NCBI GenBank assembly: GCA_905116865.2
Contig: CAJHNH020003124.1
Span: forward strand, 62,001-126,000
DNA from: Candidula unifasciata
Taxonomy: Eukaryota > Mollusca > Gastropoda > Stylommatophora > Geomitridae
Direction: 5' to 3'
DNA: 64,000 bases
Of the stretch, positions 23,201 to 34,063 are shown piece after piece; the stretch's first letter is position 1; each line of letters begins with the position of its first letter. Position numbers and translations under genes: made by a program. The notes beneath the pieces were generated by a model, which was not told where the DNA came from, made no database searches, and saw only the letters and a list, made by a program, of their open reading frames with translations.

Positions 23201-25008
23201 ATTCCAACAATGAATGTGTGTGCCATATGTAATTGATTATGTTTTGGATTTCAGCTAAATGGCCTGTCAAACAAATACTGGGGTTGGGGAAGAGAGGATG
23301 ATGAATTCTTTGTACGGATGAAAAAGGCAAAGTTAACAGTAAGTTTTTTTTCACTTGCTATTAAAAGATAAAAGTGCATTTTAGAGCTAATATAGCAGGT
23401 GTTTTTTTGTTAATTTGAATTAGAAGAAACTAACAAATGGTACATTTCTGTATTTTGAAATACTGCTGCTTATAAGAATGGCTTGAAAGTAGTTGGTGGC
23501 CATCTGCCTTCATTAATGTCAGTTTTGATTCAGCTTTTACTGAGGCACTTACACAGGTAGACATTGAGCACAACTGAAAATAAATAGGTCAAATCTGTGT
23601 GCCAGTTGTGTCTACACGCTTTTGTAAATTTAAATCAGCCTAAAGCAGACATGAAAGACATTGTTTTTGATTTCAATTACCAGCTTGGTCGGCCAGGTAA
23701 TCTCACTACAGGATACAGGTCATTCCGGCATATACATGATCATTTCAAGCGGCCCCGAGACCAGAATAGATTCTTTGATCAGTTTGAGGTAAGTCTTATT
23801 TGAACCCTTTTACGTATATACTGGAAATCAGCATCTTTAAACATTAAAACAGGTAATTCAAAGACAACATATATTAGTATCAATTGAGTAATAAATGCAT
23901 CAGTCATATGTAAATGTGGATTAGTACCTGAGACAACAGATAATGTCATACAAGACTGTCCCAAATACAACATATCAAGGCAAAACTTTTGGCCAAGAGA
24001 AACATCAGTGAAAGTCAAACTTTACGGGTCGCTGAGTGAATTACAAAAGACAGTCAAGTTCATACTAGAGACAACATTGCAGTAATGGATAATTTATTTC
24101 AAGCGAATGGAAGAAGAAGTATATATTGAAAATAACACTAATAATTATCAAATGCAGATGTAATTATTTCTGTAAAAATATTAATTTTCTTTGTTAAACT
24201 TTTTTGTTTTTCACTGTCAATTTTTGTTCAGTTGTTTTTTTTTTTAAATATTATAACTGAAAGGACACCTTTTGTGATTGACAATGTTATTAGGATTCTT
24301 TTCTTGCCAAGATAAATTTCATCTCAGTTTAAAAGTTTAACCCAAACCATGATTTGTGAACATGTGTATTGTTCCTAGTCGTATTTATTTATATCCGCCA
24401 GTACCACCCGATGTTCAATTGCCTTTCTCTAAAATTTATAATTATAACTTTTTCTAGCAGATTTGATGTACTTAAATGAAATGGTTTACTGTAGTTTATA
24501 TTGTATTCTAAAGTGTATGCAACAGCAGAGATTACTTCATTAGGGAACTTTGTTATTTACTGAATGTCTTGTCTTATCCCTGTGTGGATTCCAGGGCGGC
24601 ATGTGGGGGGGGGGGGGGGTATTGCCATTCGAAGGAGTGCAGTCTGAAAAAGGTTGAAAACCAGTGACCGAATGCATAGTTGTATGTATGGAAATCAGCT
24701 ATTTTGTTGTGATGTAATTAACACTTTTTTGGGGGGTAAGGTTTGTGTCTACTGAACATTTTCAGAAAACCAGGCGAGTAGACAAGGAAACAGGTGTATC
24801 AACAGTTAAATACAAGGTGGATAGTGTGAAGGATTTGGTCATCAGTGGAGCTCCTGTGACTGTCATCAATGTCCTGCTGGTGTGTGATCTGAACCTCACC
24901 CCCTGGTGTCTTCAGGCAGAAGATCATGCTTGGTACAATAAATCAGTATTACATAAGAATGCACCCTCCACAAAAATAAAATCTATATCCACCGCCACAG
25001 CTACATGA
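17101..25008 (+). CDS. B4GALT7: Beta-1,4-galactosyltransferase 7 (xylosylprotein 4-beta-galactosyltransferase), six exons
   Basis: The enzyme adds the first galactose (galactosyltransferase I) to xylose in the glycosaminoglycan-protein linker, in the Golgi lumen, using UDP-Gal and Mn2+. Exons are 17101-17227, 18721-18901, 20878-21103, 23255-23338, 23684-23788 and 24766-25008. All junctions are GT-AG and phases close to 966 nt (321 aa plus stop; the human protein is 327). Residues 16-37 form a type II signal-anchor after a basic N-terminus. Family motifs are [11 protein letters not shown] (64-74), [11 protein letters not shown] (104-114), the metal-binding HDVD (127-130), the acceptor-side [10 protein letters not shown] (187-196) and FRHIHD (220-225), whose histidines contact Mn2+ in the family. 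A final IxLDC-like VLLVCD precedes TPWC. An out-of-frame ATG four bases upstream could allow leaky starts. The introns hold LINE and SINE copies and a minisatellite; the coding parts are unbroken. Confidence 0.95.
17335..17580 (+). repeat. Dispersed repeat family D copy in B4GALT7 intron 1
   Basis: Contains 'agaagcatgtcgtaaaagtt', 'aagtctaaaagtggacaaac' and 'aaccagaactttccaccgga', in the family order. Confidence 0.8.
17990..18610 (+). pseudogene. LINE reverse transcriptase C-terminal relic in B4GALT7 intron 1
   Basis: Broken frames give an FKYL motif, then [16 protein letters not shown] and [17 protein letters not shown], the classical tail of an endonuclease/reverse-transcriptase LINE protein. 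Several stops and shifts are present. It ends about 110 bases before B4GALT7 exon 2. Confidence 0.85.
18721..18901 (+). CDS. B4GALT7: B4GALT7 coding exon 2 (residues 43-103)
   Basis: Two acceptors compete (AG at 18719-18720 and at 18730-18731). Only the first keeps the frame with exon 1 (phase 1), giving V-S-F-Q before KNEVQ. It encodes [16 protein letters not shown]. The donor ACAG|GTTATT is weaker than the others. Confidence 0.9.
19100..19385 (-). repeat. Dispersed repeat family D copy, B4GALT7 intron 2
   Basis: Inverted family D: 'gttctggttgttcgtccact', 'gactgttggttccttgcctc', 'ctcttacgacatgcttttga'. Confidence 0.8.
19415..19571 (-). repeat. Dispersed repeat family D copy, 5' part, B4GALT7 intron 2
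   Basis: A second inverted copy directly after the previous one. Its distal part is the first unit of the 226-bp tandem duplication. Confidence 0.75.
19572..20024. repeat. 226-bp tandem duplication (two near-identical units), B4GALT7 intron 2
   Basis: Units of about 226 bp at 19572-19798 and 19799-20024 differ at only a few sites. Each joins the end of a family D repeat ('gcactccgacttcaaagtag' to 'acacgggggtgca') to a unique tail ('accatcagatttagcct' to 'ttctccgcagaaaggt'). The high identity implies a recent duplication. Confidence 0.9.
20120..20400 (-). pseudogene. LINE C-terminal fragment, minus strand
   Basis: Matches the 37050-37350 segment throughout ('gttatctttcca', 'atttgctgtcttt'). 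Both are minus-strand remnants of the LINE RT tail. Confidence 0.55.
20425..20800 (+). pseudogene. LINE RT C-terminal relic in B4GALT7 intron 2
   Basis: Includes the phrases [18 protein letters not shown] and [19 protein letters not shown], a LINE tail, followed by an (AAG)n-rich end. It stops about 80 bases before exon 3. Confidence 0.8.
20878..21103 (+). CDS. B4GALT7: B4GALT7 coding exon 3 (residues 103-178)
   Basis: Carries the catalytic core: [24 protein letters not shown] with the DxD metal-binding triad, [19 protein letters not shown] and VGGILLL. The acceptor is TTGCACAG and the donor ATG|GTAATA. It ends in phase 0. Confidence 0.95.
21183..21926. repeat. 26-bp minisatellite, about 28 units, B4GALT7 intron 3
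   Basis: The unit is 'atagattgtataagctgttc' plus 'ttaacc', with variants (gtacttaacc, gttcttaatc, atagatagt). Diverged single units reappear at 22300-22345 and 22425-22480, beyond an inserted SINE-like segment, so the array was once longer. Confidence 0.97.
21955..22215 (+). mobile_element. SINE family E insertion splitting the minisatellite
   Basis: Contains 'aaaaattacacctgtgaact' and 'ggcttgtcacctgccgagag', related to 9525-9735. Minisatellite units lie on both sides. Confidence 0.5.
22300..22480. repeat. Diverged remnants of the 26-bp minisatellite
   Basis: Three units ('tctcaaccatagattttata', 'cttttaaccatagattttct', 'cttaaccatagattgtatca') are separated by unrelated sequence that itself resembles family E. 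Confidence 0.75.
23255..23338 (+). CDS. B4GALT7: B4GALT7 coding exon 4 (residues 179-206)
   Basis: Twenty-eight codons in phase 0 encoding [19 protein letters not shown], the acceptor-binding and catalytic-base segment (Asp of EDD). The acceptor is ATTTCAG and the donor ACA|GTAAG. Confidence 0.95.
23684..23788 (+). CDS. B4GALT7: B4GALT7 coding exon 5 (residues 207-241)
   Basis: Thirty-five codons in phase 0 with [12 protein letters not shown], the metal-coordinating histidine segment. The acceptor is ATTACCAG and the donor GAG|GTAAGT. Confidence 0.95.
23885..24105 (+). pseudogene. LINE I-type C-terminal fragment, B4GALT7 intron 5
   Basis: Translates to [18 protein letters not shown] followed by a [15 protein letters not shown] tail. 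A Cys/His-rich end of this kind closes I-clade LINE proteins. Parallel copies are at 29085-29310 and 37530-37670. Confidence 0.75.
24766..25008 (+). CDS. B4GALT7: B4GALT7 coding exon 6 (residues 242-321) and stop
   Basis: Eighty codons and TGA. It has [10 protein letters not shown], the conserved core [17 protein letters not shown], and a 25-residue C-terminal extension beyond the human end. The extension is Ser/Thr/Lys-rich and has no known motif. Confidence 0.93.
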   Translation, partial: KTRRVDKETGVSTVKYKVDSVKDLVISGAPVTVINVLLVCDLNLTPWCLQAEDHAWYNKSVLHKNAPSTKIKSISTATAT

Positions 25009-25423
25009 GTAGGTTAACTACTTTTGTGTTTGTGTGTGGGGCATGGATTTGCTGGAGGACATACAAAAATCTTAATTTAAACATACTAAAAGTTTGTTTC
25101 GCAGCAGTTTGTTTATTTCTGAGCTTGGTGCAGGGCATAATACCTTTGATAATTGCAGTCACAAACACTCTTCTTTATATACTACCATTAATTGCATTCA
25201 GTTATCTCATTTGCATGATGCATTCTTAGCCTTTTCACCCTCCTTGGAGGCTGTGTCCTTGCATGTATGTTTACATGTGTAGGTAAGTGGGTTATCATTT
25301 GATGTAACTAGATATGTGAGTCTTGAGCACGCATTTGAGTTTTGACTAATTGATGCTTGAAATCATTATTAGATAATTCTAGTCTGTAGACCCTTTTGGT
25401 TGCTTTAGTCTGTTGTATGTGAA

Positions 25424-25690
25424 TAATGTAAAACAGCACTACTGTCTGACTTTATGTTAATGTAAAACAGCACTACTGTCTGACTTTATGTTAATGTAAA
25501 ACAGCACTACTGTCTGACTTTATGTTAATGTAACTACTGTTTGGCCTTATAATAATTAAAAACAACATTACTGTCTGGCCTTATTTTAATGTAAAACAGC
25601 ACTACTGTCTGACCTGATATTAATGTAAAACAGCACTACTGTCTGCCCTCATATTAATGTAAAACAGCACTACTGTCTGGCCTTATATTG
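25424..25690. repeat. 34-bp tandem repeat, 7-8 units, downstream of B4GALT7
   Basis: The unit is 'aatgtaaaacagcactactg' plus 'tctgactttatgtt'. The first three units are perfect, the later ones diverged. It starts about 415 bases after the stop codon, possibly within the 3' UTR. Confidence 0.95.
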
Positions 25691-25904
25691 GAATAGCATA
25701 TTTCAACACTAAAATGAGATTATTCTAGCTATAAAACAACTTTACACTGGTCTGAAATTATGGTAATGACAGTATCCACTACAGAGCTGCTTAGAAACCT
25801 AGACAGTCATAAAGCAGTTCTTCGGTAAAGAATGGAGATTCCATAACAGAGTCTACATAGAGGAGGGTTGCAGCATAAACAAACTGAACAGGAAAGAAAA
25901 ATAA

Positions 25905-26290
25905 TGTTTAGGCTTCAGACAGGACACTATGGTCTTTTGAGTCACAACTTTCAGGACATTCTGATATGTGCTGTTTCTCCATCTTCAGCAGCAAGCGCAT
26001 GATTACAATTCTGTTGGGACCAGTAACAGTCTGATTGATGTCCGTTTCAACCCTTTCCCCCAAGTGTTTAGTGTCGACCAGATCCCATGGCCACTCCTCG
26101 CTGCACCATTCTCTTTTGACCGTGATGACCTGTTTGTGACCCTGCAATATTTACGGCTCCCAAAGGGCCCTTACAGCATCTAGCTTGTCACACATCAGTT
26201 TACCACCAAGTGGTGCAGAACCAATCTAACTGCCTGTTCATTTCCCAGCACACCAACTGTGTGTGTCACAGCGGCACCATGTTTTCTTAG
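25905..26290 (-). pseudogene. RNase H tail of an I/Nimbus-type LINE
   Basis: The minus strand gives GVLGNEQA near 26250 and MRLLLKMEKQHISECPESCD near 25930-25990, the same order as at 14237-14775. It is frameshifted. Confidence 0.8.
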
Positions 26291-26470
26291 AGTTACACTT
26301 ACATAAAGCAGGAGTAAAAGAATCAGCCGCTTGTTAATGTGGAAGAGACAGACAGACAGACTGCTGAGCATGTACTTCAGAATTGTCCTAACTACTACTG
26401 TCAGAGGTTAGGGATGTGGCCCAGCGGAGCTGCATTACAAGAGAAGCTGTGGGGGAACCAGGAATGACCT
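26290..26470 (+). pseudogene. LINE C-terminal Cys/His fragment
   Basis: The phrase TAEHVLQNCPNYYCQRLGMW is the HxxxxC end motif of I-type LINEs, on the opposite strand to the neighbouring relic. Confidence 0.7.
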
Positions 26471-26499
26471 TAGATGCACCTTCTTACTTTATAGGACTA

Positions 26500-28660
26500 A
26501 ATTCACAATTTTACACGGGTGATAGGGGTTTGATTCCCCGCTAGGTGATATAATTTTTTTGGGGCCCCTAACTGGGTGGCTGCCACGTTTTGTTGTGGTT
26601 TATAGCTAGGCTGCAATATCTAGGCTTTTTTTTCCGTTCAATTTTGGAGTTTACAGCTAGCCTGCGATAGCGGCGACGTGATGCTCAATGTTCATGTCAG
26701 GAGTAATATTCGTTCGCCCTTGACAGGGCAGTTGGCACGTTGTGTTGTGGTATTCAGCTAGGCTGCGATATCTGACCTAAAGTCTTCAGTCTTCGGTTGT
26801 AGATTTGTGTGTATTTTGCCCTTAATGTGGATGACCGGTGTTCGATTCCCCGCTAGGTGTTAATTTTTCTTTTTCCCCTAAAGGGGGAACAGGTTTACAG
26901 CTAAGTTGCGACATCTGCGCCTTATGTCCAGTGCCAACTCCTCTGGCTACAACGACCTGTACAGACAGTAGTGACCGTTTTGTGTTGTTGTTGTGACGGT
27001 AATGGTAGCAGTAGTACTGGTACTCGATGGGTTATGTGGTAGCTGTTACACTGGCCACATTTACTTCTCAGTACAGATTAATGCTACCCATTTTTGTCTG
27101 GGTGGACACGGATGCCAAGCTCAATTTAACAACAATATTTTGTCAGGCGATGACTTTCCCATTCTTCGTAGAGGATTGTTTTACAGTTCTCATTTCTTAA
27201 CTATTTCTATTTTAACAATGTCGCCACATAATAATGTTTCAATCATTCGGAGAGGGAGATAAAATTCGTCAGATGCTTAAGTCCTTGGTAGTGTAGTTGT
27301 ATATTTTGCATGTTACACGGGTGACTGGCGATCAATGCCCCGCTGGGTGATTAAATACATTTTTTCCCCCTCAACTAAGCGGCTGGCACGTTGTGTTGTG
27401 GTTTATAGCTACGTCTTTTTTCAGCTCGGTTTGGGGGTTTACAGCTAGCCTGCGATAGTGGCGGCGTTATGTTGGTCATGTCACGGATAATCTTCGTTCG
27501 CCCTTGAGAGGGCGGTTGGCACGTTGTGTTGTGGTTTGCAGCTAGGCTGCAATATCTGACCCAAACTCTTCAGTCTTAGGTAGTATAGTTGTACGTAATC
27601 CGCCCTTCACGTTGTTGAACGGTGTTCGATTACCCACTGGGTGCTAATTTGTCTTTTTCCCTCAAGAGGGCTGTTGGCATGTTGTGTTGTGGTTTACAGC
27701 TAGGCTGCGATATCTGCACCTTTTGCGCAAAGACATCCAATTTCAGTAAAGTCCCATTTATCCTTCCTGCGACGCTTCACTCGATCATAAACTATTCGTT
27801 GATGACAGAAGCTGTTAACTAAGACTGCTTACGGTCCAGTTTACTTTGGGTGGACACGGATGCCAAGGTCATTTAACATTCGTCCCTTCGGAGAGGGGAG
27901 ATGACGGGTGGGGGTTTTTATTTCCGCTATTTGTGAGTATTACTGTGGGTTCCATCACTGGTAATGGGGTTTTTTTTCTTTTTCTTTGTTGGGATCTCAA
28001 TTACACTAAACAGTCCGTGGCGACAACATGCAGCGCTAACTCCTCTGGCTAACTCCTCTGCACAGACAGTAATGACTGCTTTTTTTTTTGGTTTTGTTCT
28101 GAGGGTGGTAGTGGTAGCAGTAGTACTGGTACTGGATGGGTGATGTGGTAGCTGTTACACTGGCCACATTTACTTCTCATTACACATTAATGTTATCCGT
28201 CTCTGGGTGGACATGGATGCAAAGTTCAATTTAGTTACAATATTTTGTCAGATGACTTTCCCATCCTTCTGCGAGGATATGATTAGTGGGGGAAAGGGGG
28301 TTGATGGCAGACACTGTTAGCTGAGAGAGCTAAAAACATTATTTTAAAGTTATAATTTCTTAACTATTTCTATTTTAATAATTTTGCCAAGTGATGATTT
28401 TTTATTCCTTCGGAGATGGACATATTATTGGGAAAGGGGGGGGGGGGTTATGCCAGACACTGTTAGCTCAGAGAGCTTAAATCATTATTCTCATTTCTTA
28501 ACTATTTCTATTTTAATACTTTCGCCAGGGATGATTTTTCATCCTTCAGAGAGGGAGACATGACTGGGTGGACAGGAGAGGGAGGTGGGGTGAGGGTTAT
28601 GACAGACACTGTTAGCTGAGAGCTACTTTCTTTCTTTTCCATTTCACCATTCGGGGCTAC
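26500..28660 (+). repeat. Compound block of tRNA-like units and tandem duplications
   Basis: A phrase built around 'cacgttgtgttgtggttt' and 'cagctaggctgcgatatctg' recurs at about 26580, 26735, 27385, 27515 and 27670. Three tRNA-like heads with B-box-like GGTGTTCGATTCCCCGC are interleaved (26791-26859, 27282-27350, 27570-27643). A long segment (26945-27130) recurs at 28055-28240. The block looks like SINE-derived monomers amplified by repeated segmental duplication. No ORF in it is credible. Confidence 0.75.
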
Positions 28661-28829
28661 AGCAACGCGTGGCAGGGCACAGCTAGTATGTCATATTTCA
28701 CATCCTGTGGTATTCCTTACAGATGCAAGAACAGTACTTCAGGTACTAGAATCTTGAAAATTACCTGGTATACGGAAACTATTCTCCGAACTAGGCACCT
28801 GGTGTAAGGTAACTATGCAGGGGATATCA

Positions 28830-29310
28830 TCTCACAGGAGTTCCCGAAAATGAGAAAGTTAATAAACTAGCTAAGGAAGGTGCAAATGAAGAACTACCCG
28901 AGGTAACAGTCTCTTAACAGTAAAAGAGAAAATCAAATCAATCAGAAAGCCACAAAAACTGGCACAAGACGATTACCATATTATGGTCAGACCAAAGCAA
29001 GTCATTATTCTACGCCTTAGAACAGGACACAGTTGACTTCGCAGCCACACATACACTCAATTTAAGATTGTCAAATCAGCCATGTGCTTATGTGGATTGG
29101 CACCTGAGACAACATATCACGTCCTTTAAGACTGTCCCAAATACAACATATCCAGTCAAAACCTTTGAACAAGAAAAACATTGGTGCAAGTCAAACTTGA
29201 CGGGTCACTGAGTAAATTACAAAAGACAGTAAAGTTCATACTAGAAACAATAATGAAGATAAAGATAATCTATTTCAAGTGAACGAAAAAAGAAGAAGAA
29301 GAAAAAACTG
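28830..29310 (+). pseudogene. RNase H plus C-terminal tail of an I-type LINE
   Basis: GVPENEKVNKLAKEGANEEL corresponds to the GxxGNExADxLAKEGA helix. The tail near 29085 matches that at 23885-24105 and ends in (GAA)n. Multiple shifts and stops are present. Confidence 0.8.
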
Positions 29311-29829
29311 TCATTCTATTCATAATTATTTTCAATAGATATTGACCTAAACATATTTGGTCATACTACAGGAATACTGTACATTTAATTTATCTTTAAC
29401 CAATCATTATGGTAGAGTGCAGATTTTGGAATTACAAAATGTGAAAATAAAATTAAAGAGAAGTCTAGTTTTTCTGAAGAATTACAAAGATGAAGGATGA
29501 ATATCCTGAACTAATGTTAAAAGAATGAACATGCATTGCTGTTATCACACTTGTATGTATTGTTAAATCAAATACTTGGCTGCAAGCGGATTTAGGGACT
29601 GGACATCGTCAGTTTTGATGTGTAAATTATTCTTGCATTTATTATTGTACCTCCACCAACTATATGTGAAGGGTTGAAATTAATTGTTTGTATGTGAGAG
29701 ACACAATAGAATAATTTCCACATTGAATTCAGAACTTATTGTGCTTATCTGTTTAAACATTATCCTCATGACTCACAGTGAGGGTTATGATAAAACAGAA
29801 TAGACCCCTCCCCCCATCCTTTTCCCCTA

Positions 29830-30030
29830 AGCTTGTAAAAGTCAGCTAATTAGGAGCATTTCCTTTAACGTTTGAGTTCATCTACTGGAAGGTGAGGAAC
29901 CAGCAGTCTTCATACTAGTCAGCTAGATCTGTATGTGCACGCAAAACCCAAGTTCTAGTACAAGACTAAAGTCCAGAAATGGATAAAGAACCAGGATTTT
30001 ATGCCGGAGTTTACTGCCAGTGAATAGTAA
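29830..30030 (+). repeat. Dispersed repeat family D copy
   Basis: Has 'gtaaaagtcagctaattagg', 'ggaaccagcagtcttcata' and 'aagtccagaaatggataaag'. Confidence 0.75.
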
Positions 30031-30289
30031 GAAGTTCCTCAAGACTATAAATGTTGTTTTGCTTTAATTATCATCATCGGAATAATATCAGTTTCATCCA
30101 ATTCTGTGAACATTTGCTGTGCAGACATTTTGCTAGGGGTAATAAATTTGGCAGTCATACTAATCAACCTGCTTACCTACCAGAACTGATCTGGATTCAG
30201 TCTTGAAGTGGCCAGATTTTTATCCTGACCCAACCTGAAGAAAATGGTTACTAGATCATTTCCAGAATTTTCTGGGAAAATTCTTCTTA

Positions 30290-30520
30290 GCATTCACAGG
30301 CTGTAAACTGCTGCAGAAAGTTTTGTCTGTTCAACCACTTCTAGACTTTGGCCTTGTTACAGGATTCGAGTTTTGCTTGCACATCCATTTTACAGATCTG
30401 GCTTATTTGTATGCAGATTTTGTGTATTCTCAGGCAGGTACATTCTGACTTCAGCTTAAAGACACCTAATTAATCATATTTTATCACAAGCTTCTTATGT
30501 ATGAGGCAGTTGGTCTGTTT
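30290..30520 (-). repeat. Dispersed repeat family D copy (inverted)
   Basis: Has 'ctgctgcagaaagttttgtc', 'catccattttacagatctgg' and 'taattaatcatattttatc'. Confidence 0.7.
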
Positions 30521-30789
30521 AAAAGTCATTTAGATGCTGTCAGGTAACAACGAGAGTTTTGTTTCTCCAGTTTGCATCCATGATTTTGTCTCATATTCTA
30601 GGACAGAAAAAAAAATCACTAATCGTTACCTTGTATCCTGAAAAATTCATATCCAGGTTCTGCCATATTTGTACGTTTAGAATGTCTATATAAAATTACA
30701 TGTGTACAGTGCAATACAATATTGTTTCTACATTTACTGTATACTATGTTTTAGGATTAAGTTAACATTTACAGTGCAGCTGGCCAAAA

Positions 30790-31005
30790 CATTTATGAGT
30801 TAAGTCATAGACCCACGGCTGTTGTAAGAGTCAACTAACTGGGTGCTTCCTTCAAAGTTGGAGTGCATCTGCCTGAGAGGCAAAAAACCAGCAATCTTCA
30901 TACACCTAAGTCTGATCTGTAAAATAGATGCACAGGCAACACTCAGGTTCTGAAACAAGACTAAAGTCCAGAGGTGGATAAACAACCAGAAGAAGAGAGA
31001 GTATT
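30790..31005 (+). repeat. Dispersed repeat family D copy
   Basis: Has 'gttgtaagagtcaactaact', 'gcctgagaggcaaaaaacca' and 'aagtccagaggtggataaac'. Confidence 0.75.
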
Positions 31006-31094
31006 TTCTGGCACTTTTTTAGCCTGTTTTCCTGAGAGGCAAATGATTACAGTTTTGTCATTTTTATTGTATACGTTTGCAGTTCTGCAAGATC

Positions 31095-31340
31095 TTCTTC
31101 TTCTTTGTGTTCACCAACTGTAAACTGCTGTGAAAAGTTCTGGCTGTTCGTCCACTTCTGAACTTTAGTCCTGTTCCAGAACTATCTATCATATTTGTAT
31201 GCAGACTGTTGGTTTCTTGCCTTTCAGGCATATTTGACACTTTGAATGAAATACCCCCCTAATTAGTCTACAAGCTCATTGGGGGGTGGGGGGATATTGG
31301 TCTTTTTACTTCCTTTGGTGTATTCAGGTTCCCAGAACCC
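31095..31340 (-). repeat. Dispersed repeat family D copy (inverted)
   Basis: Has 'tcttctttgtgttcaccaac', 'gttctggctgttcgtccact' and 'gcagactgttggtttcttgc'. Confidence 0.8.
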
Positions 31341-32045
31341 AGTTGGGGAATGAGATATTCAGTTTATGTTAATTTTATAATGCTTAAGGTAAGTATAAGA
31401 CCAATTTCTTGGCAGTAGTGTATTGAGATTTGATACTAGACTCCTATATTGATTTTGACGATTGATGGGCCATGTGTTTTATTTCTATGAATTTTGTGTG
31501 TTGTCTGGTACCTGGCAACAAGTTTACATTGACAACAATTTTGTAAATGATAGGAGTATTCACAGTGAAAAGTTTACACAATGTGTTAGTGCACCATATT
31601 CTGTTATATGTTAATTTTAATATTGAAAAACTATATATTATAATGTTTGTGACAGTTTTACAATTGAAGTAGACATCATGATACATTTATAGAACAAATG
31701 GGTTGGTATGAAAGTGTATGGTCAACAGGTTTGAATGTTTGCAATGCTGTAGGTTGATCATTAGACTTGAATACACTGCATGTTTATTTTTTTCATGTTG
31801 ATTTTTCATTTTATATCACTGACATTAAAACGAATTGAATGCTAGTATTCTAGTTTGTTTCTTCTTGTTTCTCTTTTGTTATGATTATAGAAATTTATGT
31901 TAGTTCTTGCCTCAAAAACATGTTCAGAAAAGAAAAAACCGAAAGACCTTTTTCATGCCATTGATGTATCAGACATGTGCACTAGGCTCATAATTGTTTG
32001 TAGACTCGGTGTTCGTTGTGGTTAACACCGTATAGACCAGTCCCA
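31341..32045. other. Intergenic, no feature recognised
   Basis: AT-rich sequence without motif-bearing ORFs or shared repeats. Confidence 0.4.
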
Positions 32046-32440
32046 ACAGAAGTCCACTGTGCGTGAAGTCACCTTTATTTTTGTTCCGGGATACGCAGGC
32101 ATCGATGGAAATGAAAGAGCTGACTGGTTGGCTGGATCCGCTATCACTACCGGCGGTCAGCCTATGGATTATGCTGATATTAAAAATGCCCTCAGAGAAA
32201 TGGGAAGGATAGAGGACTTTGGTGGCAGTGAATCCACATCACTCGCCAGAATGGCAGACTTGGGAATTAAGATCGGCATAGCAAAAAACGAGACGCACAC
32301 CAGAAACGCCAGAAGACTTGTTATCAACATGGAACTGGTACTATTAGCCATCGGACGTTGGGGTTCATACTGAGGGGAGGATCTGAGCACCTATGGACAT
32401 GTCCGGAGTGCAATGATGATAACCCAAATAACTAACTAAC
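32046..32440 (+). pseudogene. RNase H tail of an I-type LINE
   Basis: Encodes FIFVPGYAGIDGNERADWLA, the RNase H GxxGNExAD element, then ARRLVINMELVLLAIGRWGS and, in another frame, a CPECNDDN Cys tail. It is truncated at its 5' end. The fragment at 54118-54640 is a relative on the minus strand. Confidence 0.85.
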
Positions 32441-32549
32441 AAAGACCAGTCCCAATCACATCCCTACTTTCCTGGACAGTTTTCAACATCACCACTACAG
32501 GCTGGGTCATGTACATGTAGGTTCCAGGTGAATATTTTGGTAGAAAAGA

Positions 32550-32770
32550 AAAATAAACATCATAAAAGGCGACTAATTATGGATTCCTCTGAAGCCAGAG
32601 CACATCTGCCTGAGAGGAGAGGAACCAACAGTCTGCCTTCAGGTAAGACAGGTCTGTAAAACAGATGTGCACACACATTTCAAGTTCTGGACCAAGACTA
32701 AAAGTCCAGAAGTGGGCGAACAACCAGAATTTGCTACTAGAGTTTACAGCCACTGAAAGATAAGGAGAGG
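32550..32770 (+). repeat. Dispersed repeat family D copy
   Basis: Has 'ataaaaggcgactaattatg', 'cctgagaggagaggaaccaa' and 'aagtccagaagtgggcgaac'. Confidence 0.8.
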
Positions 32771-32976
32771 AAGAGCCTGGGTCAATAATGAAAAATACAC
32801 CTCAGTATGGGTTCACACCCAAGACAATAGCAAACAAGTGTCTAACCCATTGTCCTTTTAGAGCTCCCCAAATCTTATGGGTATCGTTCGATAGGGCCTA
32901 CCATCTCCTTTCCTGGAGGCTTAGCACATGGCTCTGCGGATAACCTCCAGTTATACTGTATTTATCATCATCATCA

Positions 32977-33385
32977 TCAGTTCTCGATATGCCTGGTGGC
33001 ACATGAGGCTTCAGAGAGGACTTTCCATGCTTTCCTGTCCTGTGTAATCTTCAATGCAGTTTTCCATGTCAAAGATGCCACACTCAGGTCACTTTCCATC
33101 GTTCGTCTCCATATTGTTTTTGGGCGCCCCTGTTTTCTCTTTCCCTCTGGTATCCATGTGAGAGCTGTTTTGGCAGGTGTATCAGAATTTATTCTCCTAA
33201 CGTGGCCAAACCATTTCCATCTTCTCTTGGTTATCATACTGTCTAGAGTTTCTTGGTTTGTGACTTGAAGTAGTTTAGTGTTTGAGATTGTTTCTGGCCA
33301 GAAAATTTTGATAATTCTACGTAGACATGTATGGTGGAAGGTGGACAGCTTGTGTACATCCTTCTTGGTCATTCTCCACTACTGT
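32977..33385 (-). pseudogene. LINE reverse transcriptase C-terminal fragment, 131 codons open
   Basis: The minus strand reads LSTFHHTCLRRIIKIFWPET, then TNQETLDSMITKRRWKWFGH and GKRKQGRPKTIWRRTMESDL. This is the conserved tail of RTE/BovB-like or related LINE proteins. The frame is open for 131 codons, so this is one of the youngest LINE pieces here, but the rest of the protein is missing. Confidence 0.88.
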
Positions 33386-34063
33386 ATTTATGATCTGTCT
33401 ATACTGGGCCCGTGTCTTTGGCATAGGACGATCCCCTTTTGGAAAATTGCGGTTCCTGAGTACACTTAAATGATTGCACCAGACAATTTAAAAATCAAAA
33501 GCTTCAGTCACCATGTCGGGAATCGAGTGTCACCTCCAGACCAGTTAGTCATGTGTCTTAGTACAGTTGGTTCTGCAGTGAAGCGCTGTCGTCATTTGGA
33601 GGTGATAGGTTTTATTCCCAAGTTTAGCTTACGATTTTAATGTCTAGTGTGTCCATCAGGAAATCATCTTTACGCTTGTTACGTTTGTTCATTTAAATTT
33701 ATTTGATATAAATAAATGTGTATGAGTACATATACTGGTTCATGTAGCCAGGGAATGTCGTCCCATGGTCGTGAAAGGTTTGATTCCCAGCGTGGAAACT
33801 CTAGGTCAACTAAATTATTAAAAGATATAACACTTTAAAATACCATACTGAAGGGAAAGTCTGAAGACAAGTAAGCAAGAGACAGACAGCGATACAAGTG
33901 GGAAGATAACATCAAGAGATTGAAGAGCGGAAGTCTTTGAGAGTGTATATCCAGGGCAAAAGACAGAGCGTGTTGAAGACCCATTGCAGCCAACGATCAT
34001 TGTGGAGACGGCACCTAACTCATTGATTGGGTGATAGACAGAAAGAGGAATTAGCCGTCAGCA

